A DNA stretch of 64,000 nucleotides from Contendibacter sp031732755. Lineage in GTDB: Bacteria; Pseudomonadota; Gammaproteobacteria; Competibacterales; Competibacteraceae. The notes below the pieces were generated by a model, which searched no databases, was not told where the DNA came from, and saw nothing but the letters and a program-made list of their open reading frames with translations. Numbering within the stretch: the first letter of the stretch is position 1; each line of letters begins with the position of its first letter. The stretch lies in contig JAVMKI010000065.1 of NCBI GenBank assembly GCA_031732755.1, positions 18,086-82,085 of the forward strand, in the 5' to 3' direction. Positions 43,869 through 52,514 of this stretch are shown here, in pieces. The position numbers and the translations under genes were made by a program.

Positions 43869-44912
43869 TTATGGGGCCAGGTTCTTGAGATTCTTGGCGT
43901 CGGTCGCGGCCTGTTTGCGCTTGGCGTCTGGCAGCGGGATCAGCCCTTTCTTGCTGAGATAGCCTTCGTCACCCACCACCTTCTCGCTCGCGAACTCGGC
44001 GATGAATTCCTTGATGCCGGGAATCACGCCGACATGGGCCTTCTTCACATAAATGAACAGGGGACGCGAGATGGGATACTTGCCGTCGGCGATGTTCTCG
44101 AAGGTCGGCGCGACACCGTTGATGGCCTCGCCTTGAATCTTATCGAGGTTTTCTTCCATGAAGCTGTAACCGAAGATACCCAGCGCATTGGGGTTGGCGG
44201 TCAGCTTCTGCACGATCAGGTTGTCATTCTCACCGGCTTCGATGTAGGCGCCATCCTCGCGAATCGTCTGGCAAGCCGCCTTGGCTTTTTTCTCGTCAGT
44301 CTTTTCCAGTTCCTTGATCGCCTCGAATTCCTTGCAGCCGTGGTCCATGACCAGCTCGACGAAGGCGTCGCGGGTGCCGGAGGTTGGCGGCGGACCCAGC
44401 ACCTCGATCTTGTTGGCGGGCAGCGTGGCGTTGATGTCCTTCCAGGTTTTAAAGTTGTTGATGACCAGCTTGCCGGTGGTTGGATCGGGAACCTCCTTGG
44501 CCAGGGCCAGCCAGAGGTCCTTGATGGTCAATGGCATCGGCTTGTTCTTTTTGGAGGAGGCCACCACGATGCCATCGAAACCGATGTTGATCTCGACGAT
44601 CTCGGTGACGCCGTTCTTGGCGCAGGTTTCGATTTCGGACGCCTTGATCTTGCGGGAGGCGTCGTTGATGTCGGGGTGCTGGACGCCGACGCCGGCGCAG
44701 AACAACTTGAAACCGCCGCCAGTGCCGGTGGATTCGACCTTCGGGGTCTTGAAGCTGCTACCCCTGCCAAACTGCTCAGCGACAGCGGTTGCGAACGGGT
44801 AAACCGTGGACGAACCGACGATGCTGATGTAGTCGCGGGCGGACTGCGCGTGGGCCGTTCCGGCCAACAGGAGCGTCGCCGCCACGGCGAGAGCGAGTTT
44901 CTGCTTGAGCAT
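43869..44912 (-). CDS. pstS: Phosphate-binding periplasmic protein PstS
   Basis: A 347-residue solute-binding protein. A clear signal peptide ends at AHA (residues 1-22). The mature protein begins QSARDYISIVGSSTVYPFA, in which the SSTVYP loop binds phosphate; PTSGTRDAFVE is a second binding segment. The start at 44912 has GGAG 8 nt upstream. As first gene of pstSCAB-phoU it is expected to be the most abundant product and controlled by PhoB. There is an 83-bp gap to pstC. Confidence 0.95.
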   Translation of the reverse strand: MLKQKLALAVAATLLLAGTAHAQSARDYISIVGSSTVYPFATAVAEQFGRGSSFKTPKVESTGTGGGFKLFCAGVGVQHPDINDASRKIKASEIETCAKNGVTEIVEINIGFDGIVVASSKKNKPMPLTIKDLWLALAKEVPDPTTGKLVINNFKTWKDINATLPANKIEVLGPPPTSGTRDAFVELVMDHGCKEFEAIKELEKTDEKKAKAACQTIREDGAYIEAGENDNLIVQKLTANPNALGIFGYSFMEENLDKIQGEAINGVAPTFENIADGKYPISRPLFIYVKKAHVGVIPGIKEFIAEFASEKVVGDEGYLSKKGLIPLPDAKRKQAATDAKNLKNLAP

Positions 44913-45011
44913 GAAAAATCTCCACAATTTTGAACAGACGGGGGTTAGCGTCCCCTTCGTTCCGGGAATCGAAGGGTATCCAACGTCTAACCTTACCGCT
45001 ACACGGTGGCC

Positions 45012-45034
45012 TTTATATTTCATCTATATGTCAA
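45012..45034 (-). promoter_or_regulatory. Candidate Pho box and -10 upstream of pstS
   Basis: On the minus strand, TTGACAT-ATAG-ATGAAAT (45034 to 45017) has the 7-4-7 layout of a PhoB site and matches 11 of 18 consensus positions. TATAAA overlaps its end. The spacing from box to -10 is shorter than usual, so the assignment is tentative. The surrounding 45000-45121 is A/T-rich, as expected for the pstS-SDR divergent promoter region. Confidence 0.3.
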
Positions 45035-45121
45035 TTTTATTTCACTGTGGGGGCATTGACTGATGAAATATACAATGGCTGTTGATAACATTGTCATATT
45101 AAGGTAACTTGTAGAGCACCA

Positions 45122-45967
45122 ATGAGCAGTAAAACCATCTTGATTACTGGTTGTTCGTCGGGTATCGGCGAGTGCGTGGCCCGTGGCTTGAAGGCACGAG
45201 GCTGGCGGGTGTTCGCCACGACCCGCCAGCCAGCGGACGTAGCCCGGCTGCATGCCGAGGGGTTGGAGAGTCTACCACTCGACCTGCGTGATTCCACCTC
45301 CATTCGAACGGCGCTAGCGGCGGTGCTGGAGCGAACGGAGGGCCGACTGGATGCGCTAGTCAACAACGGCGCTTACGGTCAGCCGGGCGCGGTGGAAGAT
45401 TTGAGCCGGGAGGCATTGCGCGAGCAGTTTGAGACCAACCTGTTCGGAACCCAGGAATTGACCAACCAGGTCATTCCGATCCTGCGCCGCCAGGGCGGAG
45501 GACGGATTCTGTACATCAGTTCGGTGTTGGGATTGGTGGCGTTTCCCTATCGTGGAGCCTACGTCGCCAGCAAGTTTGCGTTGGAAGGACTGGCCGATAC
45601 CCTGCGCCTGGAGTTGGTCGGCACAGGCATTCATGTGTGTCTGATCGAGCCGGGGCCAATCCTGAGCCGGTTTCGCGAGAACGCCCATGCCGCTTATCGA
45701 CGACACATCCGCGCCGAAATTAGCCCGCATCGGGAAAGATATGCAGCGATGGAAGCACGATTATTGAAAGAAGGACCAACCGCGCCGTTTACGTTGGCGC
45801 CGGAAGCGGTGCTCGAACGGGTAATCCGCGCGCTGAAAAGTTCCCATCCGCGCGCGCGCTATCCAGTGACCGCGCCAACCTATCTATTTGCGGTATTGCG
45901 ACGGTTGCTGCCGACTAGCGGACTGGACGTGGTTTTACGGTGGGCTGGTGGTGAAGGTCGACGGTAG
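45122..45967 (+). CDS. Short-chain dehydrogenase/reductase
   Basis: A 281-residue NAD(P)-dependent oxidoreductase of the classical SDR type. Cofactor loop TGCSSGIG (9-16), the NNGAYG segment, the catalytic Ser in ISSVLG, and YVASK with Tyr147 and Lys151 are all present. The basic residues after the glycine loop (TTRQ) suggest NADP preference. The substrate cannot be assigned; similar proteins in proteobacteria act on fatty or retinol-like substrates. It is divergent from pstS with 209 bp between starts and is followed by a MITE-like element. Confidence 0.88.
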   Translation: MSSKTILITGCSSGIGECVARGLKARGWRVFATTRQPADVARLHAEGLESLPLDLRDSTSIRTALAAVLERTEGRLDALVNNGAYGQPGAVEDLSREALREQFETNLFGTQELTNQVIPILRRQGGGRILYISSVLGLVAFPYRGAYVASKFALEGLADTLRLELVGTGIHVCLIEPGPILSRFRENAHAAYRRHIRAEISPHRERYAAMEARLLKEGPTAPFTLAPEAVLERVIRALKSSHPRARYPVTAPTYLFAVLRRLLPTSGLDVVLRWAGGEGRR

Positions 45968-46082
45968 TTCGCAGGTCTTCGCTTTCACCGCGCGGTGTCG
46001 GCATGCCATAAAATCACCTCGATGCCTCTATAAAAATCCGATCTTTTGACTATATTTTTTGAACACCGTGCTTTTACCTTAA

Positions 46083-46210
46083 GGAGGCTGTCTAAGAACC
46101 GCTCCCGCGAGATCAAGGTTTTTTGGGGTGTTGAAGCCTGCCTGCAAGCGTGGCGGGCCATCGCCGGAAAGCTGGCTCCGTATCGGCCCGTTCGTTTTTA
46201 GATAGTCTCC
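46083..46210. mobile_element. 128-bp MITE-like element with 16-bp imperfect terminal inverted repeats
   Basis: The left end GGAGGCTGTCTAAGAA (46083-46098) and the right end TTTTTAGATAGTCTCC (46195-46210) are inverted repeats with 13 of 16 matches. The interior has no ORF. The ends resemble those of IS5-like insertion sequences, so it may be a non-autonomous derivative. No clear target-site duplication was seen. It ends 12 bp before the first chemosensory gene and thus forms much of its 5' region. Confidence 0.5.
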
Positions 46211-46222
46211 GAGTTATCCACC

Positions 46223-47011
46223 ATGTCCAACCTAACTTTTGACGGAATCCTGAAAGAATTGCGACGACTGTGCGAGGAGAGGCATAGCGGCACGCTATTT
46301 ATCACCACCGAGGAGAACCACGCGGCTAGGTTCGTAATCCATGACGGGGTGATTACTGGCATCACGTACCGGACCAAGCATGGGTCCACCGCCATACCGT
46401 TGATTAGGAACATCGTTGGTGGAACCTATACCTTCGCCAGCAATCGCGTTTTCCAGTCCTATGCGGAATCGAGCGCGGGACCGCTGCCCAGCACGGCGGA
46501 GATTTTCCGACAGCTTGGAGTCAACCCTGAAACGCTCGCCATTCCACAGGCATCACGAGCCGCGATTCCTCCGGAGCCGGTGGTTTCGCCCACGGTGGCC
46601 GCGCCAGTCCCGCAACCGGTTGGTGGCGCTTCCAGAAAGCCCGCCAAGAAGATTCTGGTGGTGGAAGATAGCGCCGTGACTCGAAAGATGATCGTGAGGT
46701 TTCTGGTTGACGGCGGATACGCCGTGGTGGAAGCCGAGAATGGTCTGGCCGCCTTTGCCCGGCTGAACGAGGAAAACCCGGATTTGATGTTGCTCGATGT
46801 CGTCATGCCTGGCATTGATGGCTACAAGGTTCTGTCCATGGTCAGAAAACACGATATGTTCAAAGACATGCCCGTGATCATGTTAACTTCCAGAGACGGT
46901 TTACTCGATAAGTTGCGGGGTAGGATGGGGGGTTCCGATGAATACCTGACCAAGCCCTTTACACCCGATCAATTGCTGGAAAAAATCAGCAAATATTTAC
47001 CGGATCGGTAA
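46223..47011 (+). CDS. Response regulator: DUF4388-like N-terminus plus receiver domain
   Basis: A 262-residue protein. Residues 1-110 resemble DUF4388/PatA-N (FDGILKELRRL, then RFVIHDGVITGI), found at the N-terminus of PatA-like regulators. A Pro-rich linker (about 110-140) leads to a CheY-like receiver (about 145-262) with LVVEDSA, the phosphoacceptor Asp in LMLLDVVMPGIDG and the Lys in YLTKPF. No output domain follows, so it probably acts by protein contact. It is the first gene of the chemosensory cluster, 8 bp before the CheB-like gene, so the two are likely co-translated. Confidence 0.85.
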   Translation: MSNLTFDGILKELRRLCEERHSGTLFITTEENHAARFVIHDGVITGITYRTKHGSTAIPLIRNIVGGTYTFASNRVFQSYAESSAGPLPSTAEIFRQLGVNPETLAIPQASRAAIPPEPVVSPTVAAPVPQPVGGASRKPAKKILVVEDSAVTRKMIVRFLVDGGYAVVEAENGLAAFARLNEENPDLMLLDVVMPGIDGYKVLSMVRKHDMFKDMPVIMLTSRDGLLDKLRGRMGGSDEYLTKPFTPDQLLEKISKYLPDR

Positions 47012-47019
47012 GACACCCC

Positions 47020-48054
47020 ATGAATGGCTCCTATAAGCTGTTGGTCGTTGATGATTCGAAAATCATGCGCCGACTCATTACCGGTCTGTTCGATTCGGAC
47101 GACAAGATTCATGTGGTCGGAGAAGCCACCGACGGTATCGAGGCGCTGGCCTGCGTTTCCCGACTGGCCCCCGACGTCATTACGCTGGATATCAATATGC
47201 CGGGCATGGATGGACTGACCACCCTGAAGCATCTGATGATTCGCAACCCCAGACCCACCGTGATGCTCAGCACCCTGACACGGGAGGGAGAAAAGACCAC
47301 GTTCGATGCCTTGCGCTATGGAGCGGTCGATTTCATCACCAAACCAACCCAGTTGGATGGCGGTGAGTTGGAAGCGCAGGCCCAGGACATCATCGCCAAG
47401 GTCAATCTCGCCGCCGCCGTGGCGCTCGAATCCGTGTGCTACATCCGCGCCATGCCGCGCGACAAGGCCGCGCTGACCACGCCGCGCCGCTGCGACCGCG
47501 TGGTGGCGCTTGGAGCCGCCGAGGGTGGCTATGGCGCCTTGTTGAAGATCATCCCGCAATTGCGCCCGGATTTGCCCACCGCCTATCTGGTTGTCCTGTA
47601 CGCCGCGCCGCCGCATGTCGAAGCCTTCGCCCGCTACTTGAACGACTACAGCGGTGTGAAGGTCAAGCGGGCGGTTGACGGCGAATTGGTCGAGGGCGGC
47701 GTCTGCTACCTCGGCGCGGGTGTGGAGTACCTCACCGTCGCCGCCCGCGATGGCCGGCTGGTTTTGCAGGTTCATCGCGCGCCCTTCGCCTCGCGGCGTG
47801 GTTCCATCGACCGACTGCTGTTTTCCGTCGCCGAGGCAATGAAAGGACGGGCGGCGGGCGTCATCTTGTCCGGTTCCGGGGAAGATGGCAGCGAGGGCTT
47901 GGAGGAAATCCATCGCATGAATGGCATTGCCATCGTGCAGAGCCCGCAAAGCTGTCTGCATAAGGACATGGCGCAAGCCGCGCTGACCCGGTGCCAACCC
48001 GACTTTGTGCTTTCGGATGTCAAAATCGCAACCGTTGTTAATGGCCTATCATGA
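47020..48054 (+). CDS. CheB-like response regulator with a dead methylesterase site (copy 1)
   Basis: A 344-residue protein with a receiver (1-125, Asp57 in VITLDINMPGMDG) and a CheB-type C-terminal domain (about 158-340). The catalytic Ser of the GASTGG motif is Ala167 (LGAAEGG) and the catalytic His of the QHMP motif is Ala195 (LYAAP). Only the third residue, Asp289 in SGEDG, remains. Methyl-ester hydrolysis is therefore unlikely. The fold seems otherwise well kept, which suggests a retained binding or regulatory role. It lies between the DUF4388-REC gene and the receptor gene. Confidence 0.85.
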   Translation: MNGSYKLLVVDDSKIMRRLITGLFDSDDKIHVVGEATDGIEALACVSRLAPDVITLDINMPGMDGLTTLKHLMIRNPRPTVMLSTLTREGEKTTFDALRYGAVDFITKPTQLDGGELEAQAQDIIAKVNLAAAVALESVCYIRAMPRDKAALTTPRRCDRVVALGAAEGGYGALLKIIPQLRPDLPTAYLVVLYAAPPHVEAFARYLNDYSGVKVKRAVDGELVEGGVCYLGAGVEYLTVAARDGRLVLQVHRAPFASRRGSIDRLLFSVAEAMKGRAAGVILSGSGEDGSEGLEEIHRMNGIAIVQSPQSCLHKDMAQAALTRCQPDFVLSDVKIATVVNGLS

Positions 48055-48123
48055 GACCGCCATGATCACTCTACCCATTGGTTTTGCCAGTAGCTCAGTT
48101 CCAACCCGTCTGGAGGTTAAATA

Positions 48124-51100
48124 ATGAATAAATTATGGTTATGGTTCAATAACCAGAGTCTTAGGGTTAAGTTGATCACGCTGTTCATGATCACCGGTCT
48201 CATCCCCTTTGGCATCGCGGTCTATTACTCCCTGGATCGAGCAAGCCAGGTGCTGGAAGCCCAAATTGTTCAGGCGACGGAAGGCACGCGCGAAGCCCGA
48301 AAGCTGAGCGTGATTAGCTTTTTTAACAATCGGACGGCTAATACCGCCACTCTGGCCGAGACCATTAAAGGTTTTTGGGCGAAAGGCCAAGTCAAGCAAG
48401 AAGCTTTGCACGATCTCAAGAAACAACGCATTGAGCAGTTTTTCGCCAATTTCTACAAAGCGGTGGATGCCGTTCGCCAAAACCCCACCACGGTGGAGGA
48501 CCTGAAGCGCCTGAGTGCTGCGTTGGCCAAGGGGCTGGACAGTCCTGAGTACAAGCAGGCCCACGCCTTGGCGCAAAAAAACGTCGCCGCAGTCACGCAC
48601 CTCACCGGTGGCAGCGATATCATGCTGGTGGACGCCGCGGGTACTGCGGTATTTTCCTCGGCTGGTGGATCCGATCAGGGTAGCAATGTGAAGACAGGCG
48701 TCCTGAAGGATTCCGGTCTGGCCCGACTTTTCAGTAAAACCCACGACCGGGTGGGAATTGAGGATTTCAGCCCGTACGAACCCACTAACACCTTGACGGC
48801 GTTTATCGGCGGGCCGGTAGTTGATGGCAACGGCCAGTATCTGGGCTTGGTGGCGTTTGAAATTCCCACGGATTTCATTAACAGCATCATGCAGAATCGC
48901 ATCGGCATGGGCGAGACCTTTGAAAGTTATCTCGTGGGCAAGTGGGGCGATAAGGTGACATTGCGCAGCGACCGCGTAATCGCCAAGGGCCAGATCGGCG
49001 ACGCCAAGAGCGGCCCCGATATCGACGCCATCATGGCGGGCAAATCCGGAATCGAAACAAAAATCGGTGAGTTTGACAAACTGTACAAGGTCACGCTGTA
49101 CGCACCCTTGCAAATTCCCGGTTTGCAATGGGGCATCATCACGGTGGGTACGGCAGAACAACAGGCGACGCCTACCAATCTCGACAACGCCAAGACGGAC
49201 TATTTCCAGGATTACATCAAACGCTTTGATATCGCGGACCTGCTGCTGGTGGCTCCGAATGGCCAGGTATTCTACTCGGTGGCGCATCACGCCGATTATC
49301 AAACCAACCTGAACAACGGGCCGTACAGCGATACCCACCTCGCCAAGCTGTTCCGAAAGGTCCACGATTCCAAACAGATCAGTTTCGCCGATTTTGAACC
49401 CTACGCACCCTGGAACAACGAAGCGCGCGGTTTCATCGCCGTCCCGATTATCTCGCAGGGCGAGTTGTTGATGGTGATGATCGAGCATGTATCCGCTGCA
49501 GAAACCAACAAGTTGATGGCGGTCCGATCAGGACTGGGTAAATCCGGCGATTCCTACCTGATCGGTTTTGACAAGCTGCTGCATTCCGACTCGCTTCAGG
49601 ATTCCACACGCAACGTCAAAGACGCATTCGCCGATCCGAACAAGAATCGCGTCGTTAACGCCTCGGTGGACGCGATCGTGGGGGGCAAGACCTCAGAAGT
49701 TAATGAGTTTTACAAGGATTACTGGGGTCATGATGTAGTCGGTGCCTTCACGACAGTCGACGTGCTCGGCTCGAAGTGGATCGTGTTCATCAAGCAGGAC
49801 CTGACCGAGGCTTTCGAACCCGTGACGGCACTGCGGAACGCCATGGCGATCATGGCGGTCGTGGTTGCCATCGCCATCGCGCTCCTGGCGCTGCTCGTCG
49901 CTGGCCTAATTGCCCGACCGATCATTGGCATGGCCGGCACCATCACGCAGATCGCCGCCAATCGTGACCTCACACTGGCCGTGCCGGTGGAAAGCAGGGA
50001 TGAGATTGGCCGCATGTCGGCGGCGTTCAATCAGATGATGCGGGTCATCCGCGATGCCTTCGGCGTGGTGAGCAGCACGGCGACCACAGTCGATGTCAGC
50101 GCCAGCGAAGTCGCCAAGCGCGCGAGCGCCAACCGCGAACGCGCCCAGGCCGAAGCGGAACAGTCCGAAACCGCCGCCAAGATCATTGCGGAGATGGGTA
50201 CCACCGCCGGCGAGGTGTCGCAGGCGTCGGTCGCCCAGAAGGAAGCGGCGGATCGCTCCAATACCACGGTCGTCTCGCTGCTGAAAGCCATGCAGGATGT
50301 GGCGACCTCCGCCACCGCGCAGAACCAGGAAGTGAACACCACCATGGATCGCGTCGCCGAAATGGGGCAGACCGGCGCCAAGGTGGTGGAAACCGCGCGG
50401 CAACAGGGCGACAAGGTGGTGGACGTGACCCAGTCCGTCAACCAGATCGCCCAAGCGGTGGACGAGATGAACAAGGCGGTGGCGCAGGCTACCGAGTTTG
50501 GCCGGTCGGTGGCGCAGGCCGCCGAGGCCGGTAGCCGGTCGGTGGCCTCCACCGTGAGCGGCATGCGCTCCATCGCCGAGTCCTCGGAACAGATTTCCGA
50601 GATCATCGGCGTGATCACGGAAATCGCCGAACAGACCAACCTGCTGGCGTTGAACGCCGCCATCGAGGCCGCTCGCGCCGGCGCGCACGGTCGCGGGTTC
50701 GCGGTGGTGGCCGACGAAGTCGGCAAGTTGGCGCAACGGGCCTCGGAGGCCGCCAAGGAGATCACCCGCTTGATCAAGGATTCCACCGCCCGCGTCAACG
50801 AAGGTACCAAGCTCAGCGACGAGGCGCAGCAGGCGCTGGTGAAGATCGACGAGAGCGGCAAGATCAACATGCAGGCCATCGAAGGTATCGCCAGGACCGC
50901 CGGCTTGTTGGTTGCCAACACCCAGCAGGTGCGCAACCTGGTGAGCGAACTCAACACCCTGGCGCAACAGATCGCTGGCATGGCCGGCGAGCAGGGCTCC
51001 CGCCGCGAAGCCGCGCAGAAAGCGCTGGCGGCGCTGCTGGAGCAGTCGCGGCGCATCGGCCAACTGGTGACCGAGGCCAATCAGGGCGCCAGCGCCATCG

Positions 51101-51372
51101 GCGACGAAATGAAAGGTATCGTGGAGCGCACCGCGCACATGACTAACTTGACGACCCTGCAAGCGCAGCGCTCAAGGAAGGTTATGGAAATCGCGCAAAA
51201 CTCCGCCGAGGGCGCGCGTCAAACGGTGGAACGCGCCGGTGGCGTGGTCAACCTCAGCCAGGAGTTGCAAAGCGGCTCCCACCAGCTTGCCGAGCAGGTA
51301 CGGCAGTTCAAGATCGTTAGAAACGAGGGTCCGATCACGCCAGCGGCGCCCACGCATTGGCAGGCCAGTTAA
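48124..51372 (+). CDS. Methyl-accepting chemotaxis-type receptor with a duplicated sensor region
   Basis: A 1082-residue inner-membrane receptor. TM1 is about 17-37, the extracytoplasmic part about 38-572, TM2 about 573-597, then HAMP and a signalling domain with a canonical hairpin tip (EQTNLLALNAAIEAARA, about 836-852). The sensor part holds two similar Cache-like halves, recognisable by parallel segments such as LARLFSKTHDRVGIEDFSPY and LAKLFRKVHDSKQISFADFE. The protein ends THWQAS, with no CheR-binding pentapeptide of the NWETF type. It is the only receptor in the cluster, so it is probably the dedicated input of the CheA below. Confidence 0.93.
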   Translation: MNKLWLWFNNQSLRVKLITLFMITGLIPFGIAVYYSLDRASQVLEAQIVQATEGTREARKLSVISFFNNRTANTATLAETIKGFWAKGQVKQEALHDLKKQRIEQFFANFYKAVDAVRQNPTTVEDLKRLSAALAKGLDSPEYKQAHALAQKNVAAVTHLTGGSDIMLVDAAGTAVFSSAGGSDQGSNVKTGVLKDSGLARLFSKTHDRVGIEDFSPYEPTNTLTAFIGGPVVDGNGQYLGLVAFEIPTDFINSIMQNRIGMGETFESYLVGKWGDKVTLRSDRVIAKGQIGDAKSGPDIDAIMAGKSGIETKIGEFDKLYKVTLYAPLQIPGLQWGIITVGTAEQQATPTNLDNAKTDYFQDYIKRFDIADLLLVAPNGQVFYSVAHHADYQTNLNNGPYSDTHLAKLFRKVHDSKQISFADFEPYAPWNNEARGFIAVPIISQGELLMVMIEHVSAAETNKLMAVRSGLGKSGDSYLIGFDKLLHSDSLQDSTRNVKDAFADPNKNRVVNASVDAIVGGKTSEVNEFYKDYWGHDVVGAFTTVDVLGSKWIVFIKQDLTEAFEPVTALRNAMAIMAVVVAIAIALLALLVAGLIARPIIGMAGTITQIAANRDLTLAVPVESRDEIGRMSAAFNQMMRVIRDAFGVVSSTATTVDVSASEVAKRASANRERAQAEAEQSETAAKIIAEMGTTAGEVSQASVAQKEAADRSNTTVVSLLKAMQDVATSATAQNQEVNTTMDRVAEMGQTGAKVVETARQQGDKVVDVTQSVNQIAQAVDEMNKAVAQATEFGRSVAQAAEAGSRSVASTVSGMRSIAESSEQISEIIGVITEIAEQTNLLALNAAIEAARAGAHGRGFAVVADEVGKLAQRASEAAKEITRLIKDSTARVNEGTKLSDEAQQALVKIDESGKINMQAIEGIARTAGLLVANTQQVRNLVSELNTLAQQIAGMAGEQGSRREAAQKALAALLEQSRRIGQLVTEANQGASAIGDEMKGIVERTAHMTNLTTLQAQRSRKVMEIAQNSAEGARQTVERAGGVVNLSQELQSGSHQLAEQVRQFKIVRNEGPITPAAPTHWQAS

Positions 51373-51409
51373 AGCAGCGCTGATCCGAGGAAAATCCCCT
51401 CGCCTCCAA

Positions 51410-51435
51410 CCCCTCGCCCGGCGGCGGGCGAGGGG
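51410..51435. repeat. Strong GC-rich hairpin between the receptor and cheW genes
   Basis: CCCCTCGCCC (51410-51419) pairs with GGGCGAGGGG (51426-51435), a perfect 10-bp stem with a 6-nt loop, and CGCCTCC (51401-51407) can pair further out with GGAGGCG. No T-run follows. Inside an apparent operon it could attenuate transcription or stabilise upstream mRNA; it also looks like a dispersed GC-rich repeat. Confidence 0.6.
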
Positions 51436-51484
51436 AGGCGTGAATGATTACGGATCCGGAGCGCGGACCCAAAGGAGCGCGAAA

Positions 51485-52027
51485 ATGGCTGATGTATATA
51501 CGACGACCAGGCGCATGGACGAGGCCGAGGAAAAAGACCACCTCATACAGTTGGTGGGCTTTATGAATGGCAAGGAAATGTTTGGCGTGGATATCCTGAT
51601 GGTGCAGGAAATCATTCGTGGCGCGCCGATCACCGCCGTGCCGAATACGCCGGCCTTCGTTGAGGGGGTCACCAACTTGCGCGGCAACATCATTCCAGTG
51701 ATCGACCTGCGCAAGCGGCTCAATTTGCCAACCGACCAGCAAGGTTCGGGCAAGAACTGGGTGTTGATTCTGGACATTGCCGGTCGGGTGACCGGCTTTA
51801 TCGTGGACGCCGTAACCGAGGTGCTCAAGATCGAGCGAGACGCCATCGAACCGCCACCCGAGATCGTCGTGGCGGGCTTGGAAAGCCAATACGTTCAGGG
51901 CGTCTGCGATATCGGCGAACGATTGCTGATCCTGCTTGATTTCAACCGCATTCTGTTGGTCGAGGAACTGAAGCGGCTTAAGGAAGTGAGCACGGGTGGA
52001 ACGCGGCTGAGCGGTTTGGCGAGATAG
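51485..52027 (+). CDS. cheW: CheW-type coupling protein
   Basis: A 180-residue single CheW domain protein that links receptor to CheA. It has the family pattern FGVDILMVQEIIR (about 33-45), VEGVTNLRGNIIPVIDLRKR (about 60-79) and a C-terminal LLILLDFNRIL strand. The start has AAAGGAG 8 nt upstream. It lies 112 bp after the receptor gene, which is long for a tight operon, and the gap contains a strong hairpin. Confidence 0.93.
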   Translation: MADVYTTTRRMDEAEEKDHLIQLVGFMNGKEMFGVDILMVQEIIRGAPITAVPNTPAFVEGVTNLRGNIIPVIDLRKRLNLPTDQQGSGKNWVLILDIAGRVTGFIVDAVTEVLKIERDAIEPPPEIVVAGLESQYVQGVCDIGERLLILLDFNRILLVEELKRLKEVSTGGTRLSGLAR

Positions 52028-52080
52028 TCTGTCGGATCGGGGTTTGAGGACCTATTGGAAATCCACTGCGGAGCGGCGTC

Positions 52081-52464
52081 ATGAGTATGCGCATTCTGGT
52101 CGTTGACGATTCCTCCATGATGAGGAAACTGCTGGCGAAAGTCTTGAAGCCGCGAGGTCATCTGATCGTCGGCGAAGCCAAGAACGGCATTGAGGCCTTG
52201 GAACTGTACAAGACGCTGCGACCGGACCTGGTGACCATGGACATCACCATGGACGGGATGGATGGCTTGAGCGCCGCCCGGGAAATCCTGTGCTACGACA
52301 GCGCCGCCCGTATTCTGTTTCTCTCTAATCTGGATGAAGAAAAATACCGTGGCGATGTCGAACGGCTGCGAGCCATTGGCTTCATCAACAAGCACAAATC
52401 GGAGGAAGTGCTCAAGCTGATTGCAAGCTTGGAACAAACCGAGAAGCCTGGAGCCGGGAGCTAG
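52081..52464 (+). CDS. CheY-like single-domain response regulator
   Basis: A 127-residue receiver. The acidic pocket is VVDDSS, the phosphoacceptor Asp lies in VTMDITMDGMDG (about residue 55) and the conserved Lys in FINKHK (about 104). It may be the diffusible output of CheA or a phosphate sink. The motor-switch contact surface cannot be judged from sequence, so it is not certain that it controls flagella; no flagellar genes are in the window. It lies 53 bp after cheW and 50 bp before cheA. Confidence 0.88.
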   Translation: MSMRILVVDDSSMMRKLLAKVLKPRGHLIVGEAKNGIEALELYKTLRPDLVTMDITMDGMDGLSAAREILCYDSAARILFLSNLDEEKYRGDVERLRAIGFINKHKSEEVLKLIASLEQTEKPGAGS

Positions 52465-52514
52465 TCGGGTCGTCCGGCTCCAGCCTGAAACCGCTTTTGA
52501 CAGAAGAATCGCCC

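Noticed and set aside
45029..45045. Plus-strand TGTCA/TTTCAC pair with 11-bp spacing, resembling a Pho box
   Set aside because: It is oriented away from pstS and towards an SDR gene with no reason for Pho control; the minus-strand candidate fits better.
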